From Streptomyces poonensis (GTDB lineage: Bacteria; Actinomycetota; Actinomycetes; Streptomycetales; Streptomycetaceae): a stretch of DNA of 64,000 nucleotides. Within the stretch, counting starts at the first letter, position 1. Each line of letters begins with the position of its first letter. The notes beneath the pieces are model-generated. The model did not search any database and had not been told where the DNA came from. It worked only from the letters and a program-made list of their open reading frames with translations. The DNA lies in contig NZ_BMVW01000014.1 of NCBI RefSeq assembly GCF_014650915.1, positions 88,126-152,125 on the forward strand, in the 5' to 3' direction. This document shows, piece by piece, positions 1 to 8,377 of this stretch. The translations under genes and the position numbers were made by a program.

Positions 1-65
1 GCCCACCTCACGGCCGACTGACCAAGCAAGACCCAGATCGAGAGGAAGGAATCGTTGTCAGGCAG

Positions 66-94
66 TTGACAAGTCGAAAGTGTTTGGCTAATCT
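66..94 (+). promoter_or_regulatory. Sigma-70-type promoter of the first gene
   Basis: A TTGACA box at 66-71 and a TAATCT box at 89-94 are separated by exactly 17 bases, an almost ideal HrdB-type promoter. It lies about 40 bases ahead of the start codon at 136. Seen in sequence; activity is inferred. Confidence 0.6.
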
Positions 95-135
95 CCGGCC
101 CGGCTTGACCAAGATCAACAAGGGGCTCAGCGTCA

Positions 136-651
136 ATGGGAAAATTGCCGGGCAACGATGTACTGGAACAGCTGCACCTGCTGGGCATGAGCGACGCCGA
201 GATCGCTGCGCGGTACGAGGTGACGCGCCAGGCGGTGAACAAGCGCCTGGTGGACATGGAACTGCGCTCCAAGTCGAGGTACGTGGCGCACGCTCACGAT
301 CTGGTGCCGTGGCAGGTCAAGACTGTCCAGGGGGGCAAGGGCACGCACCATACGGCGTACCCGCTGGAGAGCCTGAAGCTGTACCTGCGAGCCCTTATGG
401 AGGACCCGCACATGACCCCGCGTCAGGTCACCGACGCCGAGCGCTTCGAACGTCGTCTCCTGAACGACCCGCGCAAAGTGCTCGACTATGACCGGGACAA
501 GGGATTCTTCTGGCGGTACAGGGAGCCCGAGGACGGCTCCCTGATCGTGGCCTGGCCCAAGGACGTACCGTCGAAGGAGAAGAACATGGAACTGTTGGAA
601 ATGCCGAAAGAAGCGAAACTGGCTGCACGGAAGAAGGCTCTGGACGGGTAG
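136..651 (+). CDS. Small HTH protein of unknown role
   Basis: A 171-residue soluble protein. Residues about 16-42 (GMSDAEIAARYEVTRQAVNK) form a clear helix-turn-helix of the kind in Sigma-70 region 4 and small phage or plasmid DNA-binding proteins, so it probably binds DNA. The rest is charged, with an aromatic patch near residues 120-135 (FFWRYREPEDG) and a lysine-rich C-terminus. No catalytic motif is visible. It is preceded by a good promoter and followed by a hairpin, so it appears to be a single-gene unit convergent with the pectate lyase gene. The ATG at 136 fits an AAGGGG ribosome-binding site. The family is not recognised; a phage or integrative-element origin is a guess from the HTH type. 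Confidence 0.65.
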   Translation: MGKLPGNDVLEQLHLLGMSDAEIAARYEVTRQAVNKRLVDMELRSKSRYVAHAHDLVPWQVKTVQGGKGTHHTAYPLESLKLYLRALMEDPHMTPRQVTDAERFERRLLNDPRKVLDYDRDKGFFWRYREPEDGSLIVAWPKDVPSKEKNMELLEMPKEAKLAARKKALDG

Positions 652-749
652 TCCCGGGAGGCGGATGAGTGAATGAACCCGGCTCTGGAAGGTTGTGCGG
701 GAGCGGGTTGTTACGAGAGCGGGCGGAGTCCTCGTCCGACCGCCCGCCT

Positions 750-776
750 GGCCGACCGTCTACGAGGCGGTCGGCC
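750..776. terminator. Hairpin between convergent genes
   Basis: A perfect 9-base-pair stem, GGCCGACCG at 750-758 and CGGTCGGCC at 768-776, closes a 9-base loop. It sits between the converging ends of the HTH gene and the pectate lyase gene and may serve both. There is no U-tract, as is usual in Streptomyces. Confidence 0.5.
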
Positions 777-911
777 AAGCGATCTCGAGATCCTGCCGGC
801 GGCGTCGAGCGGCACAGCACTGACGACGGCCTCGGCCGCCTCACCCGAGAGACGGGCACCGGTGCTGAAGCCGCCACCGCCGACCGGACCTTCGGCTGCG
901 GCCAAGGCCGG

Positions 912-2483
912 TTACTGTGTCACCTGCTTGCCCCCGAAGGTGACGACGAGACGGCCGTCCGAGGCATACGACCAGCCCAGTGCGCCGGAGTAGGCGGAGC
1001 AGCGGGAGCCGTCGGAGCCGGACCAGAACTGGTTCGTGCTGTCGGCGTCACCGATGACGCGGTCGTTCGAGCCGCTGTCGCACGAGGTGTTGTTGCGGAA
1101 CACGGAGGTACCGGCGTCGAAGTTGAAGTTGCGCTGTTCGTTGCCGATGCTGATGTTGTCCGAGATCGTCATCCTGCCCGGGTTGCTGTTGTACGTGAAC
1201 CCGTGCTTGCCGTTGTCGTAGGCGATGCTGCGCCGGACGACGTGGTTGACCGCGATGTCCTCGCCGCCGAGCTTGTAGCCGTTGCGGTCGCCGCTGCCCG
1301 CCTGGGAACCGTCGCTGAGGGTGCCGTTCTCGAAGGCGAGGGAGTCCTCGATGGTCACCGCGCCGATGGGGCCGGTGTCGGGCTTGGTGTACAGGTCCCA
1401 GCCGTCGTCGATGTTGTTGTGGGAGACGGCGTAACGGAAGACGTTGCCCGGGCCCACGGTGAGCTTCGCCGCGAAGCCGTCGGCGTCCTCACCGTCCGAG
1501 TCGGCGTTGTCGTGCGACTCGGCGCTCAGGACGAGGTTGTTGGACGGCCACTGGCTGCTGGGGGTGGAGGAGGACATCCGGGAGAGCTGGAGGCCGGTGT
1601 CCCGGTTGTAGCGGGTGACGGTGCGCTCGATGACGTTGTTGCTGCCGCCGACGAAGATCCCGTTGTCACCGGCTCGTTCGACGACGATGCCGGAGACATG
1701 CCAGTACGACCCGTTCACCGCGAGCCCGCGGTTGGCGTCGGCCTCGGCCATGGCGGAGAAGTTCAGCACCGGCTTCTCGCCCGGGTAGGCGGAGAGCTTG
1801 GTGCGGGCGGCGGCGGTGCCGTTGCTGGTGGGCGGGATGGTGATGGTCTGGGAGTGGTTGTACGTCCCGCCGCGCAGGTAGATGGTCCCGCCGGGGGTGA
1901 TGCGGGAGATCGCCGAGGTCAGGGTCGTCGGGGCGGACTGGGTCCCGGCGGCGCCGTCGGTGCCGCCCGGCGCCACGTACAGCGTGCTGCCGGCCGGCGG
2001 GGTGGTCGTGTCGCCCGAGGTCTCCACCTCCAGGTAGTCGACGTTGGGCAGGCCGGCGGAGGTGGTCGGGTTCAGCCGGACGGTGTTGCTGCCCGCGTTC
2101 AGCTGCACGGTCAGGGTCTTGGTGACCCAGGTCGTCCAGGCGCCGGTGCCCTCGAAGGACGGGGTCTGCACCGTGGTCCCGTTCACGATCAGGGCGGCCG
2201 GCCGGGCTGTGGTGGTCCCGTTGGCGAACCGTAGACGCAGGGTCGCGGTACCGGCGGCCGGGGCGTTCACAGTGAACTGGGCGTAGGCACCGGTCGCGTT
2301 GGTCGCGTTGCAGAATCCGCTGCCGGAGTATCCGGCCCACTCGGTCTCGATGGCGCCGGTGCACACCGCCGGGGAACTCTCGGCCTCATAGCGTGTGGTG
2401 GCCGCCTGCGCCGTGGTGCCCGACACCGCGACAAGGGTGCCGGTCAGCAGGCAGATGGCCGTGATGGCAGGTCTCAGGTGCAT
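912..2483 (-). CDS. Secreted pectate lyase, family PL9, with N-terminal CBM35-like domain
   Basis: A 523-residue exported protein. Residues 1-28 are a signal peptide ending in AQA. Residues about 30-155 resemble a CBM35-type carbohydrate-binding domain, followed by a short Thr/Pro linker and a right-handed parallel beta-helix. The PL9 site is intact: Asp335 (DADGF) and the cluster Asp359-Asp360-x-x-Asp363 (DDGWD) reproduce the spacing of the calcium ligands of Dickeya PelL (209, 233, 234, 237), and Lys404 in NGYKLGG corresponds to its catalytic lysine. It should cleave polygalacturonate by calcium-dependent beta-elimination outside the cell. The gene stands alone. A LacI-type palindrome at 2532-2543 lies about 50 bases upstream, suggesting induction by a sugar. 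Confidence 0.9.
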   Translation of the reverse strand: MHLRPAITAICLLTGTLVAVSGTTAQAATTRYEAESSPAVCTGAIETEWAGYSGSGFCNATNATGAYAQFTVNAPAAGTATLRLRFANGTTTARPAALIVNGTTVQTPSFEGTGAWTTWVTKTLTVQLNAGSNTVRLNPTTSAGLPNVDYLEVETSGDTTTPPAGSTLYVAPGGTDGAAGTQSAPTTLTSAISRITPGGTIYLRGGTYNHSQTITIPPTSNGTAAARTKLSAYPGEKPVLNFSAMAEADANRGLAVNGSYWHVSGIVVERAGDNGIFVGGSNNVIERTVTRYNRDTGLQLSRMSSSTPSSQWPSNNLVLSAESHDNADSDGEDADGFAAKLTVGPGNVFRYAVSHNNIDDGWDLYTKPDTGPIGAVTIEDSLAFENGTLSDGSQAGSGDRNGYKLGGEDIAVNHVVRRSIAYDNGKHGFTYNSNPGRMTISDNISIGNEQRNFNFDAGTSVFRNNTSCDSGSNDRVIGDADSTNQFWSGSDGSRCSAYSGALGWSYASDGRLVVTFGGKQVTQ

Positions 2484-2531
2484 GGTTCGTCTCCGGGTTC
2501 AGGGGGTTCGCAGGGGTACTGGGGAGGGAAC

Positions 2532-2543
2532 GTAAGCGCTTGC
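2532..2543 (-). promoter_or_regulatory. LacI-type operator candidate upstream of the pectate lyase
   Basis: The sequence GTAAGCGCTTGC has a perfect AAGCGCTT core (2534-2541) with a CG centre, the shape typical of LacI/CebR-family operators of Streptomyces polysaccharide-degradation genes. Its position 49 bases before the pectate lyase ATG fits repression. No regulator gene lies nearby, so the cognate protein is unknown. Confidence 0.5.
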
Positions 2544-2613
2544 TATGAGCACGTCAATAGTTGCGTACGTGGTCATCGTTCATGGACATGAATGAGATCG
2601 CTGTGTCCCGGCA

Positions 2614-3143
2614 GTGCTGACGAGGTGGACGACAAGATCTCTGACCGCGACCGCGAGTGCACCGGCGCGCGCGGACCCGGCTTCCGCGCTGCTGAGCCGC
2701 GAGCCGCGATCCGCAGGTCGGCCGGTACGGCACGCTCAACGTCCGCTACGGAAAAGCCAAGAAGGGCCGTCCGTCAAGTGCCACCCCCGTCGAACTGCCC
2801 GAACCGTCGCGGAACTGGCCCTCCAGCAGGTCGTAACTCGCCGCAGCCATGCCGTCCTCGGCCGGACGGACTCGCACTGGCTCTTCCTCAGTGGCCGGCA
2901 CGGCCGCCCGATCAGTGCCTGGGCCATGGGCGAACGGCTCCGCGATCCCGGCATCCGGCTCGCCGGAACCCGCTCGACCGCGCTGTTCCAGCTCGCCACC
3001 GAGCTGCCCGCAGCAGCCCTCGCCCGTACCCTCGGCCTCGACACCACCGCCGCCGTCACCGGCAGCGACCCGCAGCCGGAGGCCGGGCCGCCTGCGCCGC
3101 CGAAGTCAGCCGCCGCACCTCAACACAGGAGGACAGCAGATGA
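2614..3143 (+). pseudogene. Decayed tyrosine-recombinase/integrase, C-terminal part
   Basis: The translation contains stretches such as LFLSGRHGRPISAWAMGERL and RSTALFQLATELPAAALAR, which I recognise as the end of a site-specific integrase family common on Streptomyces chromosome arms. The expected terminal motif AAEVSRR is found in a different frame near 3105, so at least one frameshift is present, and the N-terminal half is missing. It is a relic that ends against the ribosome-binding site of the next gene. The family assignment rests on remembered family sequence and was not searched. Confidence 0.55.
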
Positions 3144-3835
3144 CCAGCCACACCCCTCGCGCGGCCAGTGAGGTCGAGGACCCCTTCGGCACATTGCACC
3201 GCGCGTTGTGGATCGGAGGCGGCCAATGGGCCGGCAAGTCGACCGTCGCCCGGCTGCTGGCCGTTCGCTACGGCGTCACCGTCTACCACTACGACTACCA
3301 CGACGCCCGCGGTCACAACGACCGCAGGATCGCCCGCCGCGTCGCGCTCGGCGAGCCCGCCACCGAGCCTGACCTGGACAAGGCGTGGGTCCACACCACC
3401 CCGGACGAGATGGCCACCGAAACCCTGGCCGGTTTCCCGGACCGGTTCCACTGGGCTCTCGACGACCTGCGCGCGCTCGTGTCCGGCCGCCCGATCCTCG
3501 CCGAAGGCTGGGGACTTCGGCCCGAACTCGTCGCACCCATCATCGACTCACCGCGCCGGATGATCGTGATGGTGCCCACGCCCGCGTTCCGCGATCGGCA
3601 GGTCCGCGAACTCCCCCGGGCCACCTCACTCGGGCACCGGGTCAGCGACCCCGCCCGAGCACAGGCCAACCGACTGGCCCGCGACCGACTCGTCGCCGAG
3701 GACGCGGTCCGCCAGGCCCACCAGCTCGGCATCCGCGTGATCGCAATCGATGGTTCCCGCGACGCCGCCGCGATAGCGGAGACAGTCGCCGATCACTTCG
3801 CCCCCTACCTTCCAGAGCCAGATCACAAGCCTTGA
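3140..3835 (+). CDS. P-loop nucleotide kinase-like protein
   Basis: A 231-residue soluble protein. A Walker A motif, GGGQWAGKST, lies at residues about 27-36, followed by a Tyr/His/Asp-rich segment (YHYDYHDARGH) and an adenylate-kinase-like alpha/beta layout with an LAEGWGLRPE stretch where a substrate lid or Walker B element would be. It probably phosphorylates a small molecule or antibiotic, in the manner of shikimate- or chloramphenicol-kinase-like P-loop proteins; the substrate is unknown. The ATG at 3140 is chosen because AGGAGG lies at 3127-3132; longer upstream reading frame belongs to the integrase relic. No obvious operon partner: the next gene converges on it. Confidence 0.75.
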   Translation: MTSHTPRAASEVEDPFGTLHRALWIGGGQWAGKSTVARLLAVRYGVTVYHYDYHDARGHNDRRIARRVALGEPATEPDLDKAWVHTTPDEMATETLAGFPDRFHWALDDLRALVSGRPILAEGWGLRPELVAPIIDSPRRMIVMVPTPAFRDRQVRELPRATSLGHRVSDPARAQANRLARDRLVAEDAVRQAHQLGIRVIAIDGSRDAAAIAETVADHFAPYLPEPDHKP

Positions 3836-3909
3836 CCAGCAGAGGCTTTCAGGTCGTTCCCCTACCGGATGTCACCATCAGCCGTGTTCCGGCCGTGTTC
3901 CGGCCGTGC

Positions 3910-4617
3910 TCACCGAGCGCTCGATCGAGGTGCATCAGAACTTCGGCGGGCGCGCGGACGGAGGACCATGAGCGAGTCTTCCGACGTCGCCACCATGGCG
4001 AAGGGGAACCGGTCGAGCTCGAGACAGAGTGCGACGTCATCGGGATGGACTCCTTGACGCACACCCTCCGCCAGCTCGGCGGCGGCACGCGACTCGCCGG
4101 CGCGGTGGAGGAACTCGGCCGCATCCGTCCCGGCCTCGGTGGCCCTTCGAGCGATGTACTGAGCGCACGCCAGATCCTCATCGGCGCGCCCATCCTCGCC
4201 AGTGACCACAAACGTGACACTGTCGCACTCGCGTGTCCGCAAGAGCCGAGCCGTTGCCTCCGCCACCACGAAGCTGGCGCACAGCACCAGCGACGCCTCC
4301 TTGACCGCAAGGGCGCCGACCGTCCCTGCCGTGGTTTTCTGCACAACGGTCCGTCCGCCGAGGTCAATGGACCGCAGCAGGCCTGGCGAGTTCACCATGT
4401 CGAACCCGGGCGCGGACGGACCGTCCTTGAGCGCCGCCCAATCAGGGTGGCGAGCCTTGAGCGCCAGGGCTTCGTCCAGCGACTCAGCCAGCACGATCTT
4501 TCCCGCCCCCTGGGCGAAGGCCCAGGCAGCCACCGTGAAAGCGCGCATGACGTCGACTACGACTGCCACGGACGGGGCCTTGTCCAACTCGGCGATACCA
4601 AGGAAACGAGCCTCCAT
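3910..4617 (-). CDS. 2-phosphosulfolactate phosphatase-like protein (ComB family)
   Basis: About 235 residues with the ComB-family signatures VVVDVMRAFTVA near the N-terminus, a GRTVVQKTTAGTVGAL segment and a VTGEDGRADEDLACA segment. ComB hydrolyses 2-phosphosulfolactate in coenzyme M synthesis in archaea; actinobacterial homologues lack the rest of that pathway, so the true substrate here is uncertain. The start at 4617 (MEARFLG) is preferred over an ATG six codons upstream because family members begin there. The C-terminal residues after LRPRA look extended and low in complexity. It converges with the kinase-like gene on its left. Confidence 0.8.
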   Translation of the reverse strand: MEARFLGIAELDKAPSVAVVVDVMRAFTVAAWAFAQGAGKIVLAESLDEALALKARHPDWAALKDGPSAPGFDMVNSPGLLRSIDLGGRTVVQKTTAGTVGALAVKEASLVLCASFVVAEATARLLRTRECDSVTFVVTGEDGRADEDLACAQYIARRATEAGTDAAEFLHRAGESRAAAELAEGVRQGVHPDDVALCLELDRFPFAMVATSEDSLMVLRPRARRSSDAPRSSAR

Positions 4618-5082
4618 CCGGTCATGATCGTGCATGCCCGACCCGAAGCACCTGGACAGTGATGCGCATCACATCGACGGTCTTGCGATCCAGCACCTCC
4701 AACTGATCGACAACCGGGGTGTCCGACAGCCGCCGCGGGCCACTCGACGAGTTCAGCGAAGCCCCCCGTCCCACTCGGGGCATGCGCTGTCGAGCTGTCC
4801 ACGGGCTGTGGTCCGGCGTCATGCCGATCACTGGGTGGCGGATGCACTTCACTCGTCGGAAACGCGCATGGCCAGGGGAAGATCCGCCGTTCATGCGCGA
4901 GTTCAGCGGCGTGTTCGCCGGCCTCGAAGAGAGTCCGGGTGCCTGGGCTGATCCGGCAGGCCGGCCCTGCGTGATCGGCCCGAAGCCACACCAAGATCAT
5001 TCCCTGCGGTCGAGCAGCTCCATGCCATGCCTCGCCGCGGAAACCGATGGTGCGACACGGTCCCGGCATCAGGAATCACCGG
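4618..5082. other. No recognisable gene
   Basis: About 465 bases between the ComB-like gene and the GNAT relic. Reading frames exist on both strands but none shows a recognisable domain, a consistent ribosome-binding site or plausible composition. I see nothing definite here. Confidence 0.4.
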
Positions 5083-5613
5083 ATGCATGAAGTGAAGCCG
5101 TCCGACGGGATCATCACTCTGTCCCCGCTGCGCATGGACGATGTGGAGGCGCACCTCACCGGCGAGGATGAGTCGCTCGTTCGCTGGCTCCATGGCGGTC
5201 CCGGCACGCGCGAGGGCGTCGAAGCGTACGTCCGGCACTGCCGGGAACAGTGGGACACCGCCGGGCCGCTCCGCGCTTTCGGCATCCGGGTAGGTGCCGA
5301 CGAGGCTCTTGCGGGAACGGTCGACCTGCGGTTCGCAGGAGAGGGTCTGGCTCCCGGCCAGGTGAATGTCGCCTACGGCCTCTGTCCGTCCTGGAGGGGG
5401 CGTGGCCTGGCTACCCGCGCGGGGTCCTCCTGGCGTCCCGGTACGCGGCCGGTGAGGGCGGGCGGGAGGCGGTGATCCAGGTCGAGCCGGGGAATCCCGC
5501 ATCCGCCGCCGTCGTGCGACGGGCAGGATTCACTGCTGTCGCAGCCCCACAGCGAGGACGGCACACGGTTCGACTGGTACATCCGGGGCCTACCTATGCA
5601 TCGCCCTCAATGA
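5083..5613 (+). pseudogene. GNAT acetyltransferase with two compensating frameshifts
   Basis: The N-terminal part (from ATG 5083, MHEVKPSDGIITL) reads as a GNAT fold up to the acetyl-CoA loop SWRGRGLATRA. The frame is then lost near 5415 and the family sequence continues in another frame (VLLASRYAAGEGG through NPASAAVVRRAGF). Near 5535 the original frame resumes with EDGTRFDWYIRGL and stops at 5613. The central 120 bases are thus displaced by a pair of indels that restore the frame. This is either an inactivated gene or an assembly error; read-level data would decide. Its natural role would be N-acetylation of a small substrate. Confidence 0.7.
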
Positions 5614-5938
5614 CGACCAGCAGTTACGGGGCAATTCTGAGGGCGTCTCATCCTGATCAACGGAACGTGGGAGCGGGTGTCCACTGCCCCGAGCTGATAC
5701 TGATCAATGGCCTGGGCCGCCGTCCGCGGACCGGATCAGCCGGCATGAGCGGCTCGATCGGATCCTCCATCACATCAGTGATCACTGACCGGGCAGACGC
5801 GTCCCGATCAGCTCACCAGCCCAGCCAAGAGGCACTCCCTAGCCGGCTCCATTCGACCGGCCGTGCCGACCGGTCCAGGACGGCGCAGGTCACAGGGGGG
5901 AGGAACAGTCCAGGAAGATGCATTTCCCCGGCACGCGA
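5614..5938. other. No recognisable gene
   Basis: About 325 bases with no credible reading frame. The words CTGATCAAC and CTGATCAAT recur near 5655 and 5700, but no clear element could be defined. Confidence 0.4.
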
Positions 5939-5968
5939 GCGGGCCCTCCGACCGACCTGAGGGCCCGC
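5939..5968 (-). terminator. Terminator downstream of the enolase gene
   Basis: A perfect 10-base-pair inverted repeat, GCGGGCCCTC at 5939-5948 and GAGGGCCCGC at 5959-5968, with a 10-base loop. It lies 24 bases beyond the enolase stop codon (minus strand), the expected place for an intrinsic terminator. Confidence 0.7.
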
Positions 5969-5991
5969 GTGGTCCTCACTTCTGTCGGCTG

Positions 5992-7299
5992 TTACGCCCG
6001 ACGCAGTGCGGAGCGGCCCGCGAAGCGCGCCGAGTCGCCCAGCTCCTCCTCGATCCGGATCAGTTGGTTGTACTTCGCCGTGCGGTCGGAGCGGGAGAGC
6101 GAGCCGGTCTTGATCTGACCGCAGCCGGTCGCCACCGCCAGATCCGCGATGGTGGTGTCCTCCGTCTCGCCCGAGCGGTGCGACATGACAGCCGTCCAGC
6201 CCGCCTGGTGGGCCGTAACCACCGCGGCCAGCGCCTCGGTCAGGGTCCCGATCTGATTGACCTTGACCAGGACCGAGTTGCCGACGCCGGTGCGGATGCC
6301 CTCGCGCAGCAGCGTCTCGTTGGTGCAGAACACGTCGTCGCCGGTGAGCTGACAACGGTCGCCGACGCGGGCGGTCAGTTCGCGCCAGCCGTCCAGGTCG
6401 TTCTCCGCCATCGGGTCCTCGATGGAGACGACCGGGTAGGCGTCGATGAGCTTGGCCAGGTGGTCGGCGTGCTCGGAGGGGGTGCGGCGCACCCCCTCGC
6501 CCGCGTAGTCGTACATCCCGTCGCGGAAGAACTCCGACGACGCCGGGTCCATGACCAGGCCGATGTCCGTGCCGGGGCGGTAGCCGGTGCGCTCGATGGC
6601 GGTCATCACGAAGTCGAGCGCCTCCTCAGCGGTACGCAGCGCGGGCGCGAAGCCACCCTCGTCGCCGACGCCCGTGGAGTGTCCGGCGGCCAGCAGATCG
6701 CGGCGCAGGGTGTGGAAGACCTCGCTGCCCATGCGGACGGCTTCGGCGAAGGTGTCCGCGCCCACGGGCGCGATCATGAACTCCTGGAAATCCAGCGGAT
6801 TGTCGGCGTGGGCGCCGCCGTTGACGATGTTCATCATCGGCAGCGGCAGGAGGTGGGCGTCGGCGCCGCCGAGGTAGCGGTAGAGGGGCTGGCGGTGGGC
6901 CGCCGCGGCGGCCTTGGCGGCGGCGAGGGAGACGCCGAGGATCGCGTTGGCGCCGAGCCGGGACTTCGTGGCGGTGCCGTCGAGGGTGACCAGCGCGGCG
7001 TCGAGACCCGCCTGGTCCGCCGCGTCCCGGCCGCGCACGGACACCGCGATCTCCCCGTTGACGTGGGCCACGGCGCGGTCGACGCCCTTGCCGTGCCAGC
7101 GCGCGGAGTCCCCGTCGCGCAGTTCCACGGCCTCCCGGGCGCCGGTGGAGGCGCCGGAGGGGACAGCCGCGCGCCCCAGGGATCCGTCCGCCAGGACGAC
7201 GTCGACCTCGACCGTGGGGTTGCCCCGGCTGTCGATGATCCGGCGGGCGGTGACGGTCTCGATGGCGGCGTCGACGGTTCCGGCTGCCTTTGCGGACAT
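5992..7299 (-). CDS. eno: Enolase (probable second paralogue)
   Basis: A 435-residue full-length enolase, interconverting 2-phosphoglycerate and phosphoenolpyruvate in glycolysis. Conserved elements are present: RIIDSRGNPTVEVDV near residue 20, the catalytic Glu of GDEGGF (about 214), magnesium ligands Asp251, Glu294 (SIEDP) and Asp321 (LTGDD), catalytic Lys346 (VLVKVNQIGT) and the SHRSGETEDTTIAD loop. The Mg ligand context VMDPASSEFF departs from the usual LDVAASEFY, and the N-terminus is a few residues longer than housekeeping Eno. With its accessory setting and MarR neighbour, it is probably a conditionally expressed second enolase. It is divergent from the MarR gene; palindromes between them suggest shared control. 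Confidence 0.93.
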   Translation of the reverse strand: MSAKAAGTVDAAIETVTARRIIDSRGNPTVEVDVVLADGSLGRAAVPSGASTGAREAVELRDGDSARWHGKGVDRAVAHVNGEIAVSVRGRDAADQAGLDAALVTLDGTATKSRLGANAILGVSLAAAKAAAAAHRQPLYRYLGGADAHLLPLPMMNIVNGGAHADNPLDFQEFMIAPVGADTFAEAVRMGSEVFHTLRRDLLAAGHSTGVGDEGGFAPALRTAEEALDFVMTAIERTGYRPGTDIGLVMDPASSEFFRDGMYDYAGEGVRRTPSEHADHLAKLIDAYPVVSIEDPMAENDLDGWRELTARVGDRCQLTGDDVFCTNETLLREGIRTGVGNSVLVKVNQIGTLTEALAAVVTAHQAGWTAVMSHRSGETEDTTIADLAVATGCGQIKTGSLSRSDRTAKYNQLIRIEEELGDSARFAGRSALRRA

Positions 7300-7385
7300 G
7301 GGAGGTCCTTCCCGTTGTCGTATGCCGTGGCCCCTGCTGCGACAACGCTGGCGCTGAGCCCGACAGCGCCAAACTCTACAGCAAT

Positions 7386-7446
7386 ACTGATCAGTTTTGC
7401 TGCTCAGTTTGGCTGTACAGCATTGCTGTGCAGGTCAGCTGCACAG
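7386..7446. promoter_or_regulatory. Cluster of three palindromes between eno and the MarR gene
   Basis: Three symmetric sites fall within 61 bases: ACTGATCAGT (7386-7395, perfect), ACAGCATTGCTGT (7417-7429, perfect around one central base), and CTGTGCAG with CTGCACAG (7426-7433 and 7439-7446, 5-base spacer). They lie directly ahead of the MarR start and upstream of eno, the expected place for MarR operators. Which site is bound is unknown. Confidence 0.6.
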
Positions 7447-7475
7447 CGGTGCCGGCCAACGAGGTAAAGTGCCCT

Positions 7476-7901
7476 ATGCCCACCCCGGAAGCCGCCGCCA
7501 TCGCCGCCGAACTGCGCACCGCGATGGGCAAGCTCACCCGACGCGTCAAACACGAGGACCGCATCCCGCTGGGTCAGGTCGCCGTGCTCGGCGCACTCGA
7601 CCGCAACGGCGCCATGACCACCAGCGACCTCGCAGCCGATCAGCGCGTACGCCCCCAGTCGATGGCCCGGGCGGTGGGGCTGCTCATGGAGCAGGACCTG
7701 ATCACGCGCCGGGCGCACCCCACGGACGGCCGCAAGTGGCTGGTCGAGCTGTCGGACGCGGGTCGGGCCGCCCTCGAAGCGGAGCGCGGCCGCAGGGCCG
7801 GCTGGCTCGCGCAGGCCATCGAGGCCGAACTCACGGACGAGGAGCGGACGTTGCTGGCACGGAGCGCCGCCCTGCTGGAGCGGCTCGCCACACGCCACTG
7901 A
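7476..7901 (+). CDS. MarR family transcriptional regulator
   Basis: A 141-residue winged-helix regulator. The MarR DNA-binding core runs from about residue 25 to 95, with the recognition region LAADQRVRPQSMARAVGLL and the wing ITRRAHPTDGRKWLVELSDAG, whose DGR signature is typical of the family. Flanking helices form the dimer interface. The ATG at 7476 is chosen because the domain begins soon after it; the frame is open further upstream but runs into the operator region. Divergent transcription from eno and three intervening palindromes make autoregulation and control of eno likely. The ligand is unknown. Confidence 0.88.
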   Translation: MPTPEAAAIAAELRTAMGKLTRRVKHEDRIPLGQVAVLGALDRNGAMTTSDLAADQRVRPQSMARAVGLLMEQDLITRRAHPTDGRKWLVELSDAGRAALEAERGRRAGWLAQAIEAELTDEERTLLARSAALLERLATRH

Positions 7902-7976
7902 GGTCTGCCGCAAGAGTCGATCCTGTCGGGGCTAGGGTTCCGCCTGGCAGGGGCGGTGCGGGGAGGGGTGGGACCC

Positions 7977-8093
7977 ATGGATGGTCAGGTACGGACCCGC
8001 ATTTCGGCGTACGCAATCGCTGAGGAGGATGACCGGCTGCTGTTGGCCCGGTTGTCGGATGCTTCACCGGTCTTCATACCGGGCCTGTAGCAC
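7977..8093 (+). pseudogene. 5' fragment of a NUDIX hydrolase gene
   Basis: From ATG 7977 the frame encodes about 37 residues beginning MDGQVRTRISAYAIAEEDD, continuing LLLARLSDASPVFIPGL and then hitting TAG at 8088-8090. This is the N-terminal strand-helix of a NUDIX protein, cut just before the W-x-L-P-G-G-G segment. The missing part, starting at the GGG of the NUDIX box, is found in the same orientation at about 17640-17991. An IS5-family element begins about 30 bases after the break. I infer one gene split by insertion and rearrangement. Confidence 0.65.
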
Positions 8094-8192
8094 TTAACTG
8101 GAGTACGGGCGGGTTCCCTGAGGCGCTGATCGGCGCGTCGTTCCATTTCGGCTGGCTGGAGGCTCCATGGGCTCCTTTATCAGCCTCTCCAG

Positions 8193-8375
8193 ATGTGGAT
8201 CGCCTATGAGCGGGCCATCTTCGAGACCGAACTGCACCGGATCACCAACGTCATCACCGGGATTGTCGCCCCGCACGCCAGAATGGCGCCCCGGGACGAG
8301 GGGGTGCGCCTGGTGCTCGAACAGCTCGGCGGCGTCAAGGCCACCCTCGAAGTCCTCCCCCGCATGGAACGCTGA
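8193..8375 (+). CDS. Small ORF preceding the IS5-family transposase
   Basis: A 60-residue acidic-to-neutral helical peptide (starts MWIAYERAIFETELHRI) whose stop lies two bases before the transposase ATG, so the two are almost certainly co-translated. No catalytic motif or signal peptide. It may be a leader or helper ORF of the insertion sequence; its family is not recognised. Its close spacing with the transposase supports real translation. Confidence 0.45.
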   Translation: MWIAYERAIFETELHRITNVITGIVAPHARMAPRDEGVRLVLEQLGGVKATLEVLPRMER

Positions 8376-8377
8376 CC

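Noticed and set aside
669..2234. A 521-codon plus-strand reading frame opposite the pectate lyase
   Set aside because: Its product is a low-complexity Val/Gly/Ala/Asp-rich sequence, the antisense shadow of a high-GC gene; the minus-strand frame has a full PL9 domain.
4622..4894. A 90-codon minus-strand frame ahead of the ComB-like gene
   Set aside because: No recognisable motif or ribosome-binding site, and it overlaps the start region of the ComB-like gene.
5863..7467. A 534-codon plus-strand frame opposite enolase
   Set aside because: Low-complexity antisense shadow with no domain; enolase on the minus strand is unambiguous.
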